Source of the DNA: Atrina japonica
Taxonomy: Eukaryota; Mollusca; Bivalvia; Pterioida; Pinnidae
Assembly (NCBI GenBank): GCA_030159075.1
Contig: BROG01000292.1
Span: 543,501 to 607,500 of the forward strand
Reading direction: 5' to 3'
Length of the DNA: 64,000 nucleotides
Numbering within the stretch: position 1 is the stretch's first letter; the number at the start of each line of letters is the position of its first letter. Positions 37,557-57,336 of this stretch are shown here, one piece after another. The translations under genes and the position numbers were made by a program. The notes under the pieces are model-generated. The model had not been told where the DNA came from. It worked only from the letters and a program-made list of their open reading frames with translations, and ran no database searches.

Positions 37557-38260
37557 CAGATACAAAAGTATAAATTTTCAGGATATCCAGGGTAAATATA
37601 CAAATCTGTTGATATTGGACAAAAGCAGACCTCTGGGAATTCAAATTTGAGATTAGGTGCCATGGAGGAGTAAGTAACCGGTCACACCAACCGTGAGTCC
37701 AAAGTCAAATTAAATAGAAAAGTCTTAGATACCAAAGTATTTATATTTAGGATGTCCAGGATATAGGACCAAATCTTGTAAAAATTGACAAACACGGACC
37801 TCTTACAATCAAAAGCTTGCTTCAGAGTCCACAGTCAAATTAAAATGAAATACGTGAGAAACGAATCCTCGTCACAAACGGTACAGACGTCTAAACAACC
37901 GCCATCGGACAGGTAACTCAACATTCCACTTAGTGTAACAAAGTAGTCGCAAAGAAGTCTATTATGAGAGGTGCGGATGAAATCTTAGTCACAATTGGTA
38001 CAACGACCCAACAACTGCAATCGATCAGGTAACTCAACAACGTTTTTAGTGAAGCAGAGTAATCGCAAACAAGCATATTATACCGACCGTAAAATTTAAC
38101 GGGCATCAAACGCGATCTCCAATAACCAGTAGTCTACCACAGTATATGAAAGGTTCATACGTTGTACATGCCCTTGAAGATCTAATTGTGATATATAACA
38201 CCGTACGCAGGTGGTCTTGAAGCATTCTAGTGCATCTCCGATCTTGTTTATCGTATTTGT
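37557..38260 (-). mobile_element. two Naiad 3' ends in direct tandem
   Basis: On the minus strand a full 3' end (38260-37722: thumb remnant, GTTTAGACGTCTGTACCGTT, GTCCGTGTTTGTCAATTTTT, AAATACTTTGGTATCTAAGA) is followed at once by a second tail (37705-37557) with GAGGTCTGCTTTTGTCC and a diverged terminus. A partly duplicated segment with GTTGTACCAATTGTGAC occurs at 37970-38050. This is the tandem/pseudo-LTR type of arrangement reported for Penelope-like elements. Confidence 0.78.
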
Positions 38261-38300
38261 TACTCTGTTATGATTCTTTATGAAGGAACAAAAAAAAAAC

Positions 38301-38362
38301 CGAATTATACATGATTATAAACCGGAACATTTATGTTCCGGTTTATAATCATGTATAATTCG
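38301..38362. repeat. perfect 30-bp palindrome with 2-nt loop
   Basis: 38301-38330 (starting CGAATTATACATGATTATAA) and 38333-38362 are exact reverse complements, separated by TT. It lies 329 bp upstream of the start codon of the micro-exon gene. Confidence 0.97.
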
Positions 38363-38490
38363 TTGTGTTTTCCTATTTATATCCACGTTTCACAATCAGA
38401 GGACCCCTGTCACAGCTGGTTTGGAATATACGGAGTGTCCTTGTGGAGTAATTACCTCCACTTTATGATATACAATATCAAATAGATTTA

Positions 38491-38493
<3 letters not shown>

Positions 38494-38577
<84 letters not shown>
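38494..38577. repeat. (TA)n microsatellite
   Basis: An uninterrupted TA tract of about 42 units, 114 bp upstream of the micro-exon gene start codon. Confidence 0.97.
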
Positions 38578-38580
<3 letters not shown>

Positions 38581-38690
38581 TATGAAAGTTTACTAAAATA
38601 CACAGAAATAGCACTCTGTCTACCTATCTCTTTTCAAGGTAATCATATTTAATCACGAAATAAAACTACTGACAGTAACTTCTTCTCAGT

Positions 38691-47336
<8,646 letters not shown>

Positions 47337-47399
47337 CATAAAATGTAGCAATTGCGATGTGATATAGATAAAATCATTTCAAATATGCAATGATGGAAA

Positions 47400-47640
47400 A
47401 CTACGGAAGCCGACACAAGCCACGTGTAGTAATAAAATTATAACGACATATTTCTTGTTAAATATTATAAACATAATACCAACGACTTAATATGTCTTTA
47501 TAACGAGATATGAATTGTCTTGTTATAAAAAGAATAATAACAAGATATCATTTGTAATGACAAGGAAGGAATTGTCTTGTTATAACAAGATATTATGTCG
47601 TAATAACAAGTTATTATGTCGTAATTACAGAAGCGTATTT
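47400..47640. mobile_element. MITE-like AT-rich element
   Basis: The two ends carry loosely inverted sequence (GGAAGCC..CACAAGCCACG at the left, AGAAGCGTATTTAGGCCACAAG at the right). The inside is built of direct and inverted AACAAGATATTATGTCGT and CTTGTTATAACAAG motifs. No transposase is present. The AATAAA nearest to the micro-exon gene's stop codon lies in its left end. Confidence 0.45.
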
Positions 47641-47804
47641 AGGCCACAAGTTGTCTAATAATTGTTAGTTATTAAGGTTTTATTTGTATTGTTTTCCACA
47701 ACGTCGTTCTTATAAATAAAAGAGTATCTGGTCATCGATTCGAGATTAATAATGGGGATAACCAAATACTCTATTGACATTTCAACTCTGCTGACCATTC
47801 CATC

Positions 47805-48233
47805 TTGTCTATGAGTGTGCGTATAATTGAAAAAATATACCACTGGACCAACAATCCCACCTTGAGTACCCCCTTCCGCAGACAACGTGGAGAATTTTGG
47901 ATTAAAAAGCTTGGCACTGCACATCCCTATGGATGTAACGATAATATCCAAAGTGTAGACAATCTATCAAGCCCACTGTGTAATGGTGTTAACCTGATGG
48001 AACTTTTTAATTCTAACGTAAGACGTAAACAAAGTCACGGACATCGTTCATACAACCGACCCTACATACATGATGTCACTTTTTCATCTCTTTTACCTTA
48101 CGTTAACAAAAAATTGGGTCTTCATCACATTCGCAGCAAACTTAATTCTATTCCTTTTACAAATCTCAATAAACTTTTTCAAGAAGCAAGAATGAACCCC
48201 TATAAGGATTCTTTAACCCAGAATACACACTGA
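47805..48233 (+). pseudogene. Naiad GIY-YIG endonuclease C-terminal part and linker
   Basis: VRIIEKIYHWTNNPTLSTPF, RRQRGEFWIKKLGTAHPYG and FNSNVRRKQSHGHRSYNRP, then LLPYVNKKLGLHHIRS, show the nuclease end and the linker. The methionine at 47811 is internal; the true reading extends upstream through the TGA at 47775. A frameshift near 48225 ends the frame. Confidence 0.83.
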
Positions 48234-48470
48234 ACTCCATTATAATGGACATCGCTTATCATAGCCTGTTTAAGCCTGCACGGGTTACAAACGATGACTG
48301 TTCTGAACAGAAACGTCTTTTCCTTAAACTTAAATTTACAAATAAAGGCATAGACGCTTTAAACATTGTTGTGTTCGACCATATTTTAAAATGAAGACCA
48401 CACCTTGCATTCCATATAGCTATACACCTAGCATCGCATCCAAGCTATTCAATTACAAACAGGTTTTGCA

Positions 48471-49445
48471 GTGCTTCTACACAACACTGTTACATGTTCC
48501 TGTGCTTCATCTCCTTTCAAATACAATCCTATCGGGCATGTCACTACCGGCGACGTTTCTATTGTTGAAAATGAAAGCCTCAAAAATCTTATTTTAAGGG
48601 GCCCTAAATACCAGGAAGCCCGTTCCTTTAATTGGCGTCAGAATTTCAGTTTAGTTATGGATTCTGTCGAAGATTATGCCAGACGATGGGCCAAGCATGA
48701 AGACGTAGAACCAGACACTTTGTCTGAATGGCTGAAAGCCATACGATGGTTGATAAGATCTCGTATTCGAAAACTTAAAGGGACTATGAAAACACGTTAT
48801 CCCTCTGTATTTAATGATCCAGAAGTAGTAACTGAACTGGATAGATTACATGACCAATATGTACTGGTACCAGCACACAAAGCCTCAAATAATATAGATT
48901 TTATTTGTAAGGCACATTACTATAATTGTTTATTAGAAGAACTCGGGTTTAATACGAATTCTGGAAATCATACATACACACGTAGCTCACTTTCAAAGGA
49001 CAAGATCCTTCAAAATCACGTGCCCGTATTGCGCTCATTTGATATACCTACAACGGATACCGTTTTCGAGCTACCACATTTATATTGGATACCTAAACTT
49101 CATAAAACCCCATATAAGCAAAGATACATAGCAGGATCCAGCAAATGTTCTACCAAACCTTTATCTTTACTCCTTACCAAGATATTGACAGCCGTTAAGG
49201 AGAAACTTCAACAATACTGTACAGTTGCTTATTCTAGAAGCGGTGTAAATCAGATGTGGATACTTACAAATTCTAAACAGCTTTTAGAAAACTTGAAGGC
49301 ACACAATGTTTCTCAAATTCACAGTATCAAAACTTATGACTTCTCTACTTTTTACACTACTATTCCACATAAAAAATTAAAAGAAAGACTTTTCAGCATC
49401 ATAGACAACTGTTTTTTCACTAAAGGTGGTACCCGAAAATTTTAA
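48471..49445 (+). pseudogene. Naiad reverse transcriptase, N-terminal two thirds
   Basis: This is the longest RT reading in the window, about 324 aa. It starts at the CxC linker (VTCSCASSPFKYNPIGHV) and includes FNWRQNFSLVMDSVEDYARR, DQYVLVPAHKASNNIDFICK, LPHLYWIPKLHKTPYKQRY, SRSGVNQMWILTNSKQLL and motif A YDFSTFYTTIPHKKLKERL. It ends at a TAA after TRKF, where other copies read RRYKYLVLG; the same TAA is present in the 32.5-kb copy, so these two descend from a common damaged source or share a hotspot. Confidence 0.9.
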
Positions 49446-49606
49446 TATCTAGTGATTGGCTATTAGGATACTTATTTCGTCAAACACCACTCTGATTCTA
49501 CACATAAATACACTGAAGTTGATATAAAAAACATGCTGGAATTTCTAATAGACAATGTATTTGTAATGTTCGGAGACGTGGTCTTTCAAAAACTGTCGGC
49601 ATTCCT

Positions 49607-49984
49607 ATGGGAACAAATTGTACTCCTTTATTGGCCGACCTGTTCCTTTATTCATACGAAACAGATTTCATTCAGAAACTGCTGAATCAAAAGAAGAAAA
49701 AGTTAGCGGTGTCCTTTTATTTCACATTTAGATATATCGACGACGTTTTGTCAATTAATAATGACAATTTTCATACATATGTCAATGCGATATATCCCAG
49801 CGAACTAGAAATTAAAGATACAACAGAATCAAGCACACACACTTCATACTTAGACATTTTACTTAATATAAACGCAGACGGGATATTAGCAACTAAGCTA
49901 TACGACAAACGCGACGATTTCGGCTTTCCCATCGTAAATGTTCCACATTTAAGTAGTAATATCCCTCAGTCACCCGCATATTGA
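49607..49984 (+). pseudogene. Naiad RT palm with YIDD
   Basis: GTNCTPLLADLFLYSYETDF, FRYIDDVLSINNDNFHTYVN, SYLDILLNINADGIL and KRDDFGFPIVNVPHLSSN are in frame; the catalytic Asp pair is intact. The frame stops at a TGA in place of a Gly codon just before VYISQMIRYARACITYGDF. Confidence 0.88.
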
Positions 49985-50412
49985 GTTTATATTTCACAAA
50001 TGATCCGATATGCCAGGGCGTGTATAACATATGGAGATTTCATATACAGAGGTAAACTACTCACTGACAAATTATTGACACAGGGATATCGAAAACCGCA
50101 ACGGTATAATAGTCTTGTTTGCGACTACTGTGTTTCACTAAGTGAAATGTTGAGTTGCCTTTTCGTTGGCGGTTGTTGAGACGTCTGTACCAATTGTGAC
50201 GAGGATACACTCCTCACGTGTTTCATTGGACTTGACTGTGGACTCACGGCGGGTGTGACCGGTCGACAGGGGATGCTTACTCCTCCATGGCACCTGATCC
50301 CACCTCTTGGTTTCTAGAGGTCCGTGTTTGTCCATTTTTACCGGATTTGTATCTATGTCCTGGACATTCTATTGATTTATACTTTGGTATCTGAAATATT
50401 TTACATTTGTAG

Positions 50413-50493
50413 GAGTTATCTCCACTTCCACAGGAAATAAACTTTATGTGACTGAATGTACTGATCGTAATCTCCCATCAATTGAATTTATAA
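50413..50493 (+). other. candidate 81-nt phase-1 exon next to the Naiad tail
   Basis: ATTTTACATTTGTAG precedes and GTAAGTCAATT follows an 81-nt segment that is open in phase 1 (VISTSTGNKLYVTECTDRNL and on to PSIEFI). Length, phase and a STGNKLYV core reminiscent of STEDENRYYV suggest it could be a further exon of the micro-exon gene, alternative to the stop-bearing exon at 47299. The evidence is weak without transcripts. Confidence 0.3.
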
Positions 50494-50709
50494 GTAAGTC
50501 AATTATATCCTGTCACTGTTTGTCACGCAATGGTTTTAAAATAGATTGATGATGTTACTACTAAGATTAACATATAATGATGTAAGTTAGATAACATCAA
50601 AAATAGATATATTGTAATAATCAGTTAACTAACTGTAAATCTGAATGTACTTTCGATGCCGTTTCCATTATCAAACGAGAAATAGGACATAGGCATAGAA
50701 ACTACTTTT

Positions 50710-51480
50710 TGTCAACATATGGATTCTTACCTAGATTTACTCCTGTCGATTGGAAAGGACAATCAACTCCACACATCCCTTTATGACAAAAGCGACGATT
50801 TCAATTTCCAAATCACAAACTTCCCGTTTCTAAGTAGTAATTTTCCATCTTCACCTGCCTATGACGTTTTCATTTCACAACTTATACGTTATGCCAGAGT
50901 ATGCTCTTCTGATGAATGTTTTATTCTGAGAGCAAAACGACTAGATAATGAACTACTTACACAAGGTTACGTTGTCGAGTCGTCGTTTAAGAAGTTTTAT
51001 GGTCGATGCGAGGATCTCGTTAAACATTATGAAGTCCCCCTCTCAAAAAATATTATATAGTATTTTGGAGCATGACCGCAGACAGTGACTCCCTTTCACC
51101 AATCATGCTTTTCACCGAACTTGACCTTATTACCAAACTTTGCATTTTCACCGAATATGACTAGAAACGTTTCCATGGAACGTTTTCGACGGTGTGGCAT
51201 GCCAGCAGAGGACGCTGACTCCTTCCGGACACCTTGTCTTATTACATTTGGGATTAGCAATTGTTCATCCTGTTGAGACCATTTATATATCTAATTCGTC
51301 GTGTTATAATGGAGTTGCGTTTTGATTACGGGTGTGACCGGTCGACAGGGGATGCTTAGTCCTCAATGACACCTGATCCCACCTCTTGGTTTCCAGAAGT
51401 CCGTGTTCGTTCATTTTTGCCGGATTTGTATCTGTGTCTTCGAAATCCTAAAGATTTATACTTTGGTATCTGAGATGTTT
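50710..51480 (+). mobile_element. chimeric Naiad: subfamily-2 body with subfamily-1 tail
   Basis: 50719-51060 encodes the subfamily-2 thumb (SYLDLLLSIGKDNQLHTSLY, LIRYARVCSSDECFILRA). The subfamily-2 3' end follows to about 51318 (GGCATGCCAGCAGAGGACGC, ATGGAGTTGCGTTTTGATTA). The subfamily-1 tail then follows with no gap (GGGTGTGACCGGTCGACAGG to TTTATACTTTGGTATCTGAG at 51473). Confidence 0.83.
50719..51060 (+). pseudogene. Naiad RT thumb fragment
   Basis: A 113-aa open fragment of the RT C-terminal region with FPFLSSNFPSSPAYDVFISQ and KKFYGRCEDLVKHYEVPLS. There are no catalytic motifs. Confidence 0.83.
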
Positions 51481-51492
51481 TATATGTAATAA

Positions 51493-51605
51493 TGAGCCGG
51501 TCTGGCTCAGTCGATAGCGCTCGACTCTTGATCGTGAGGTCGTGAATTCGAGTCCAGCCGGCGGTAGGTTGTTTTCCTGTCCTTCGGATGAGACAGTAAA
51601 ACTCG
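51493..51605 (+). mobile_element. tRNA-derived SINE head, 3'-truncated
   Basis: CCGGTCTGGCTCAGTCGATA (A box) and GAATTCGAGTCCAGCCGGCG (B box) are followed by TTCGGATGAGACAGTAAAAC, where the copy stops. This is the best preserved tRNA-like head of the family in the window. Confidence 0.85.
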
Positions 51606-51643
51606 CATATATTGATATAGTTTGTGGTGTTCTACACTTTTCT

Positions 51644-51644
<1 letters not shown>

Positions 51645-51687
<43 letters not shown>

Positions 51688-51714
51688 TATCACTGAAAGA
51701 TATCGCATGTAATA

Positions 51715-51772
<58 letters not shown>
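51645..51772. repeat. (CA)n and (ATT)n microsatellites
   Basis: CA tract 51645-51686; ATT tract about 51718-51772. Confidence 0.97.
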
Positions 51773-52504
51773 TATATATAGACCTCAAACGTCGGCCAAT
51801 TTTTCACCATTGTTCAGGTTTATCGTTTGACTAGTAGCCGTCTAAATATACGTGATAAATTGGCTCGTAAGCACTCTTTAACACTTAATGTTTTGCACAG
51901 AGGCATTTATTTCTTCAATAAACGTTTAGCATCGAGGATAAAGAAATCTAAAGTAATTGAAGGACATTTTTTATCTGAAGTATCGTGCAGACAGGCGATT
52001 TGGTCGTTATTTTGGCTTTTAAATGGAACATTGAATCAACTTTGACTTTGAGTGTAAACAATTGAGATATAAAGTGACAGTGCTAAAATCACCAAATTAT
52101 TTAGATATATTTCTTAAGACAGACACACTCAAAACTGGATAATCATTGACAATCATATTGTTTATGTTCAAATTATTATAAACAAAATACCAAAGTTATA
52201 GTTGAACACAGACAGGTCAATCACATTCTTCAGTTAATGAGACGAATTTAATTGTTTTCTTGTCGGTAAAATGATTTACGTGGCAAAATTATTGACTCAA
52301 ACGTATAAGTTTCGTGTTTTATTTCTTAATTATTATCACCCCGTCTTTTAAACAAAGTACAACAAACGCTACAAGGTACATCCGAACTTAAATCAATTAT
52401 ATAGTTTAGCTAAACGTCGCTATAGATTGTAGCCGAATAAACGAACGTGTTGCATGTATACAACATACCATAGCATTGGTACTTCATTTTCTTTTTTCAT
52501 TTTT
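51773..52504. other. unassigned sequence
   Basis: A 72-aa open frame at 51827-52045 is rich in basic residues but has no recognisable motif. A short piece related to the dispersed repeat (ATACCAAAGTTATAG) is at 52188. Confidence 0.4.
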
Positions 52505-52790
52505 TGTTGTTGTAATGTTGTTTAACGTCCCACTGAAGAATCTTTCACTCATATGGAGTCGTCACCAAATGCCAGTGAAATGTTTCAAATGTTGGCCTAT
52601 ACTCTGCACTTACGACCATTTAGGGTTCATTCACGTGCCGACACTTACTGTGACACGAACCTCGGTTTTTACTGTCTTATCCAAAGAACAGGAACAATCA
52701 TCCGCCTCTGCCGAGGCTCGACCCGCGACCCTCTGGTTGCGAACCTAGCACGCTACCGCGGAGCCACGTCTGTGTCTACAGTGCGTAAAA
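52505..52790 (-). mobile_element. tRNA-derived SINE, full-length but diverged
   Basis: On the minus strand: GTGGCTCCGCGGTAGCGTGC, GGTCGCGGGTCGAGCC (B-box region), AAACCGAGGTTCGTGTCACA, CATTTGGTGACGACTCCAT and GACGTTAAACAAC. Plus-strand open frames here are not genes. Confidence 0.85.
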
Positions 52791-52814
52791 TGCCTAATAC
52801 TAATTTTTGCATGT

Positions 52815-53290
52815 TTTGGTTTAATATTATAAACATAACACCAAAGCTATAATGCCTAAGGCGACCGCCTCCTCCAACTAGACCCCATCAACCGAGCTCC
52901 AATTTGAAATAGATTTTCTAAAGGGAAAGTGATATCACACAAGGTCAAATAAAAAATCCAGATACATAGCCAAATCCGTCTAAGAGCAACCACTGTAAAA
53001 AGATGACTATCTTAGCTTTTGAAGATTTTAAAACTTTAAATGGTGTTTACCAGTATACCATATACCATATATTACTTAAGATTTTCAGCTGGTGCCAAAT
53101 TACCAGGTATTAGATCTATGTATACCCTCGGCGACTCAAACGGCCAACCAGCAGTAGCAGCGACCTATTGGTTATAAATATCATAAACATACTACCAAAA
53201 CTTTAATGCTCAAGATGATACCTCAATTAAAATCCCGTTAAATACGTTACCATTTTCAACATGGCAGCCTTTTTATACAGTTTTAATCAC
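52815..53290 (+). repeat. dispersed noncoding repeat, two copies
   Basis: 52815-53045 contains ATTATAAACATAACACCAAA, GAAAGTGATATCACACAAGG and GAGCAACCACTGTAAAAAGA. A second, partial copy begins at 53165 (ATATCATAAACATACTACCA). The first matches 55540-55745 closely (CCGTCTAAGAGCAACCACTG against CCGCCTAAGAGTAACCACTG). Confidence 0.75.
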
Positions 53291-53519
53291 AGGGATGACA
53301 AAACCTGTTGACATGTTTATCATTAGCATTGTGTGTTTTTTGTAGAAATTTTCCGAAAATAAAACTTACGAAATAACCAAGATTTCTCTTATACACTCGT
53401 AGTAAATACTTAATTTCAACTTTGAAGAAATGGAAATTTGCAGTTGCATTATTCGTCCGCTAAGTACATATAGATTCTACATTTAATACGTTGTTCACGA
53501 AACGTGATGATACTGTGAG

Positions 53520-53524
<5 letters not shown>

Positions 53525-53580
<56 letters not shown>
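53525..53580. repeat. (GA)n microsatellite
   Basis: About 28 GA units. Confidence 0.96.
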
Positions 53581-53584
<4 letters not shown>

Positions 53585-53719
53585 CGTTCAATAAAACAGC
53601 GAAATATAAAGCTGCATTTAACGCTTAGTTTACTGAATATTGACATAACGATGGCTTTTCTGATTCGTGTGTAGCTTATTTTCTTGTTTATTTCATTGTA
53701 TTTTATTTGATGATACATG

Positions 53720-55340
53720 CAACAGAAAAGTCATGGTAGTATGTAAAACAAAATGTCTTTTTATGGGGACAAAATAAAACGTCCTGGTGGGATGTAAACC
53801 ATCCCCGTGGTGGGGAAACATAAAGGTGAATAAAAGGTGTGAATGTCTGATGACAAGAAAAACTAAATGTGTTCGTGATAGGTAAAACAAAACATCTTGA
53901 TGAGGTGTAAAAGAAAAGCACAACGCCTTGATGGTATGTAAACGAAAACACCTTGTTTAGACTTTAAACAAACCACCTTGATAGGGAGAAAAATAAAACT
54001 TCTTGTTGTAACGTAAAGCAAATACCTTGATAGGAAAAAAAAAAAACATCTTGTTTGAACTGAAAACGAAACACTTTGGTAGGAAGAAAACTTAAACGTT
54101 TTAATTGGTATGGAAAACAAACATTTTGTTTGGAAACAAAATACCTTAGAGGGAATTAAAAAAACGTTTTAATTGTATGTAAAGCAAGACTTCTTCATTG
54201 GAAGTAAACCAAAACATCTTGGTGGGAATAAAACATCGTTATGGTCTATTGAGGTCTGCGGTTGGTAGTATGCTGGGCTATAAAATAAAACGTCATGGTT
54301 GGGTGTATGGCGGGCTGTAAAAACAAACCGTCATGGTTGGGTATATGGTCATGGTGGGATATAGAAAAAAATGTTATGGGGAGCATGGGGATGTAAAACA
54401 GAATTTAGTGGTTAGGTATATTTGTGGTGTGATACAAATATATTGATGTAAAAAATACATCTTTGTGGGACGTAAATCACAAGGTCATGGTGAGAATAAA
54501 AACAAAACGCATTGGAGATACGAAAAACACAACATCATAGTAAGTATAAATCAAAACGTCTTGCAGATACGAACATCACAACGTCATTGTAAATATTAAA
54601 ATCAAAACGTCTTGGGAGATACAAAATCACAACATCATAGTAAGTATAAAAACAAAACGTCTTGGGAGATACGAAAATCACAACGTCATAGTATGTATAA
54701 AAACAAAACGTCTTGAGATACAAAAAAATCAAAAGTCATAGTATGTATAAAAACAAAACGTCTTGAGATACAAAAATCACAACGTCATAGTAAGTCTAAA
54801 AACGAAAAACAACATAGTAAGTATAAAAAACAAAACGTCTTGAGATACGAAAATCACAACGTCATAGTATAAAAACAAAATGAGATTCAAAAATCAAAAC
54901 GTCATAGTAAGTTGGGAGATACGAAAATCACAACGTCATAGTAAGTATAAAAAACAAAACGTCTTGAGATACAAAAAATCAAACGTCATAGTAAGTATAA
55001 AAACAAAACGTCATAGTAAGTATAAAAACAAAACGTCATAGTAAGTATAAAAACAAAACGTCATGGAAATACGAAAATCACAACGGCATGGCGTGAAAAA
55101 AGGGAAGCACATGGTGTAAAAAAATACAAAGCGTTATGACGAGAAGGGAACTAAAACGTCATGGTCATATATAGAATAAAACGTCTTGGTGATATTTAGA
55201 ATAAGCGTATTGATCATATGTAAACCATAATTTCTCGGTATGTAGAAATATTAAACGTCTCGGTATGAAGGAAGTATAAAATGTCCTGGTGATATGTATA
55301 TCACCAAAAATTAAAATTTCTACGTGTATAGAAAAAAATG
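53720..55340. repeat. long degenerate tandem-repeat region
   Basis: The sequence is built of A-rich units containing AAAACGTCTTG, AAAACATCTTG or CAACGTCATAGTAAGTATAA. The core at 54500-55090 has a clear ~50-bp unit (AAACAAAACGTCTTGAGATA, CGAAAATCACAACGTCATAG, TAAGTATAA). The flanks (53720-54500 and 55090-55340) carry older, more varied units. Minus-strand open frames repeating FCFYTYYDVVI are artefacts. Confidence 0.85.
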
Positions 55341-55539
55341 TAATGTAATACAGAAAAAAACGTATTTGGTGTAGATATTCATCAATGTGCTCTTTCGAGT
55401 TGTTCGATGGTGCAATGTCCTGCAACATGATTATGTTGTCACTTTGTACAACTAGTATGAATAAAAAAAATGATTAGTCAAAGCTACTAAATCTATGATA
55501 AATATCGTGTAACATATAGTTCATGATACACATTGTCTG

Positions 55540-55745
55540 GAATATCATGAACATAATACCAAAGTTATAATGCTCAATACGATCGTTTCTGTCAATTAGA
55601 CTTCATCAGTGGAACTCCATTTTTAAATAGATTTTTATAAAGAGAAAGTGATATCAGACAAGGACAAATAATAAATCTAAACGTATAATTAAAATCCGCC
55701 TAAGAGTAACCACTGTAAAAAGATGGCTATCCTAGCTTTAGAAGA
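55540..55745 (+). repeat. dispersed noncoding repeat
   Basis: TGGAATATCATGAACATAAT, ACCAAAGTTATAATGCTCAA, AGAAAGTGATATCAGACAAG and CCACTGTAAAAAGATGGCTA. It is the same family as 52815-53045, with no coding capacity and no visible tRNA promoter. Confidence 0.75.
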
Positions 55746-56182
55746 ATTTATAAATGTTAATGTGCTATCAGTGGAAATGACGCCATCAAAATTCTAAAGC
55801 TTTGGAAATCGACACAGATATTATTTATACCATACTGCGGCGAAAATGCAGATTATCAATTCAGATAACCTCACTGCAGACCACGTGTGTCACTGCAGAT
55901 CCGGAGTATAAATCGCAAAACATTTTTTTCTTAACTATAGTCTATATCCCCCATTCTTTCATTGAAAATATTATTGATGATGGAGGAAAGCCTGATCTTT
56001 AAAATATTATCCGGCATTCCATCTAAGGAATCGTAAGGAATCAAAATATATTAAGATAGGTGAATTTATACATTAAAAAGTGCAACAAATTATGAAGACT
56101 TCTATGGTGTCCACACCGTTATCTGAAAACAATAATCATTATGTATGTTTTTTGCCGTATACCTGTCATTTTGACCGTTACC
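55746..56182. other. unassigned sequence
   Basis: No coding signal was recognised. Confidence 0.4.
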
Positions 56183-56290
56183 GATGGTCTAGTGATAAAG
56201 CGTTAGACTCACAAGCAGAAGGTACCGGGGACGACTCCAGGACCGGTGTCATACAGAAAACCTTCTGCATAGAGAATCCCACCCCGCGGA
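56183..56290 (+). mobile_element. tRNA-like SINE head
   Basis: GATGGTCTAGTGATAAAGCG and GGGGACGACTCCAGGACCGG have the spacing of tRNA A and B boxes. The segment does not close into a tRNA cloverleaf by eye and merges into a C-rich repeat, so a SINE head or tRNA pseudogene is more likely than a working tRNA gene. Confidence 0.5.
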
Positions 56291-56525
56291 AAGATTTATA
56301 TATATAATAACCCCACCCCCCCCCCCCCGATTTTCTATATAGAATACCTTTCCCGGATCTTTTTAAATAGAAAATCTTTCCCCCGGAGGGAATTCTAAAA
56401 AGAAAACATTCCCTGCGAGAAGTTTTTCTATATAAAATCCCCCCCTCCACCTCGTTTATAGAAAAAGTTCCCACCGGAAAATTTCCTTTATAGAAACCCC
56501 CCCGCCCCCACGTAATCTGGAATAT
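56290..56525. repeat. C-rich degenerate minisatellite
   Basis: About seven ~32-bp units alternate C-runs (CCCC..CCGG) with TATATAGAAAA. A related unit occurs at 57215-57262 (TTTTGTATAGAAAACTTTCC). The minus-strand frame with repeated GGILYRKS is an artefact. Confidence 0.8.
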
Positions 56526-57253
56526 AAATCTGATCACTGATTATTTCAAATATAATATGCTATGAAAGCATATTATGAGTGTAAATCCCACAGGTTCGCC
56601 GATTTGAATTTATCAGAGACGTTCTAGGTTTTTTAAATGTTTTTTTTTGGTACTCAAATTAAGTTTTATATTGGAGGTGCCAGTGTTGAGCTGCTCTGGC
56701 CTCATGCCCATACAAGTGAGGTGCCGGGTTTTATACAAGTTGGCACTCTTTGTATGTAATTCTATAATACATACGGCCAAAAAAATTAGAATATATGACA
56801 AGTATTTGTGTATTTAGCCGTTGTTTGTTCAGAAAATAAAACATTTGAAGTATATTTACATGAAAAAACACAAAATAGTATTGAAAATCGATAGAATACC
56901 GGCCTCAATCTAATCTTAAATATTCAATCATTCGTTTCAGTTCTGATTTAGATGTGTACCATATTTTGAAACATGAAATACAGAAAAACAAGGACAAACC
57001 ACACATTGACATTACAAACTAACAACATATTGATGCACATCTTTTATTCAAAGCAAATACAGAAAATAAAAATAGAAATACAGATGCATATTTCGTTTTC
57101 CAAATTGTTTCCCCTTTGTATGAACAACGCATTCTAATATTTATATCTATCTTTGACATAAATTTCAAACCTAAAGCGTACAGGTGTGAAAGTATTTTTA
57201 TACAGAGAAGGCGGAACAAATTTTGTATAGAAAACTTTCCTGCGTGGGAGAAA

Positions 57254-57257
<4 letters not shown>

Positions 57258-57336
<79 letters not shown>

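Larger units (their letters stand above)
47690..50400 (+). mobile_element. most complete Naiad-type PLE: endonuclease, linker, RT and tail
   Basis: The order is: GIY-YIG end (SGHRFEINNGDNQILY, in-frame TGA 47775-47777, HFNSADHS, IIEKIYHW, FWIKKLGTAHPYGCNDNIQ), linker (LLPYVNKKLGLHHIRSKLNS, EYTLNSIIMDIAYHSLFKP, FTNKGIDALNIV), CSC motif, the RT open frame 48471-49445, the RT palm with YIDD (49607-49984), the thumb (frame broken by TGA at 49981) and the full tail to about 50390. The first half of the endonuclease (CxxC) is missing. Frameshifts and stops inactivate it. It lies between the terminal exon of the micro-exon gene and a further candidate exon. Confidence 0.9.

Noticed and set aside
51493..51605. 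Functional tRNA gene
   Set aside because: A and B boxes are present, but the flanks do not form an acceptor stem and the segment continues as SINE body. The tRNA-like heads at 32207 and 56183 were rejected for the same reason.
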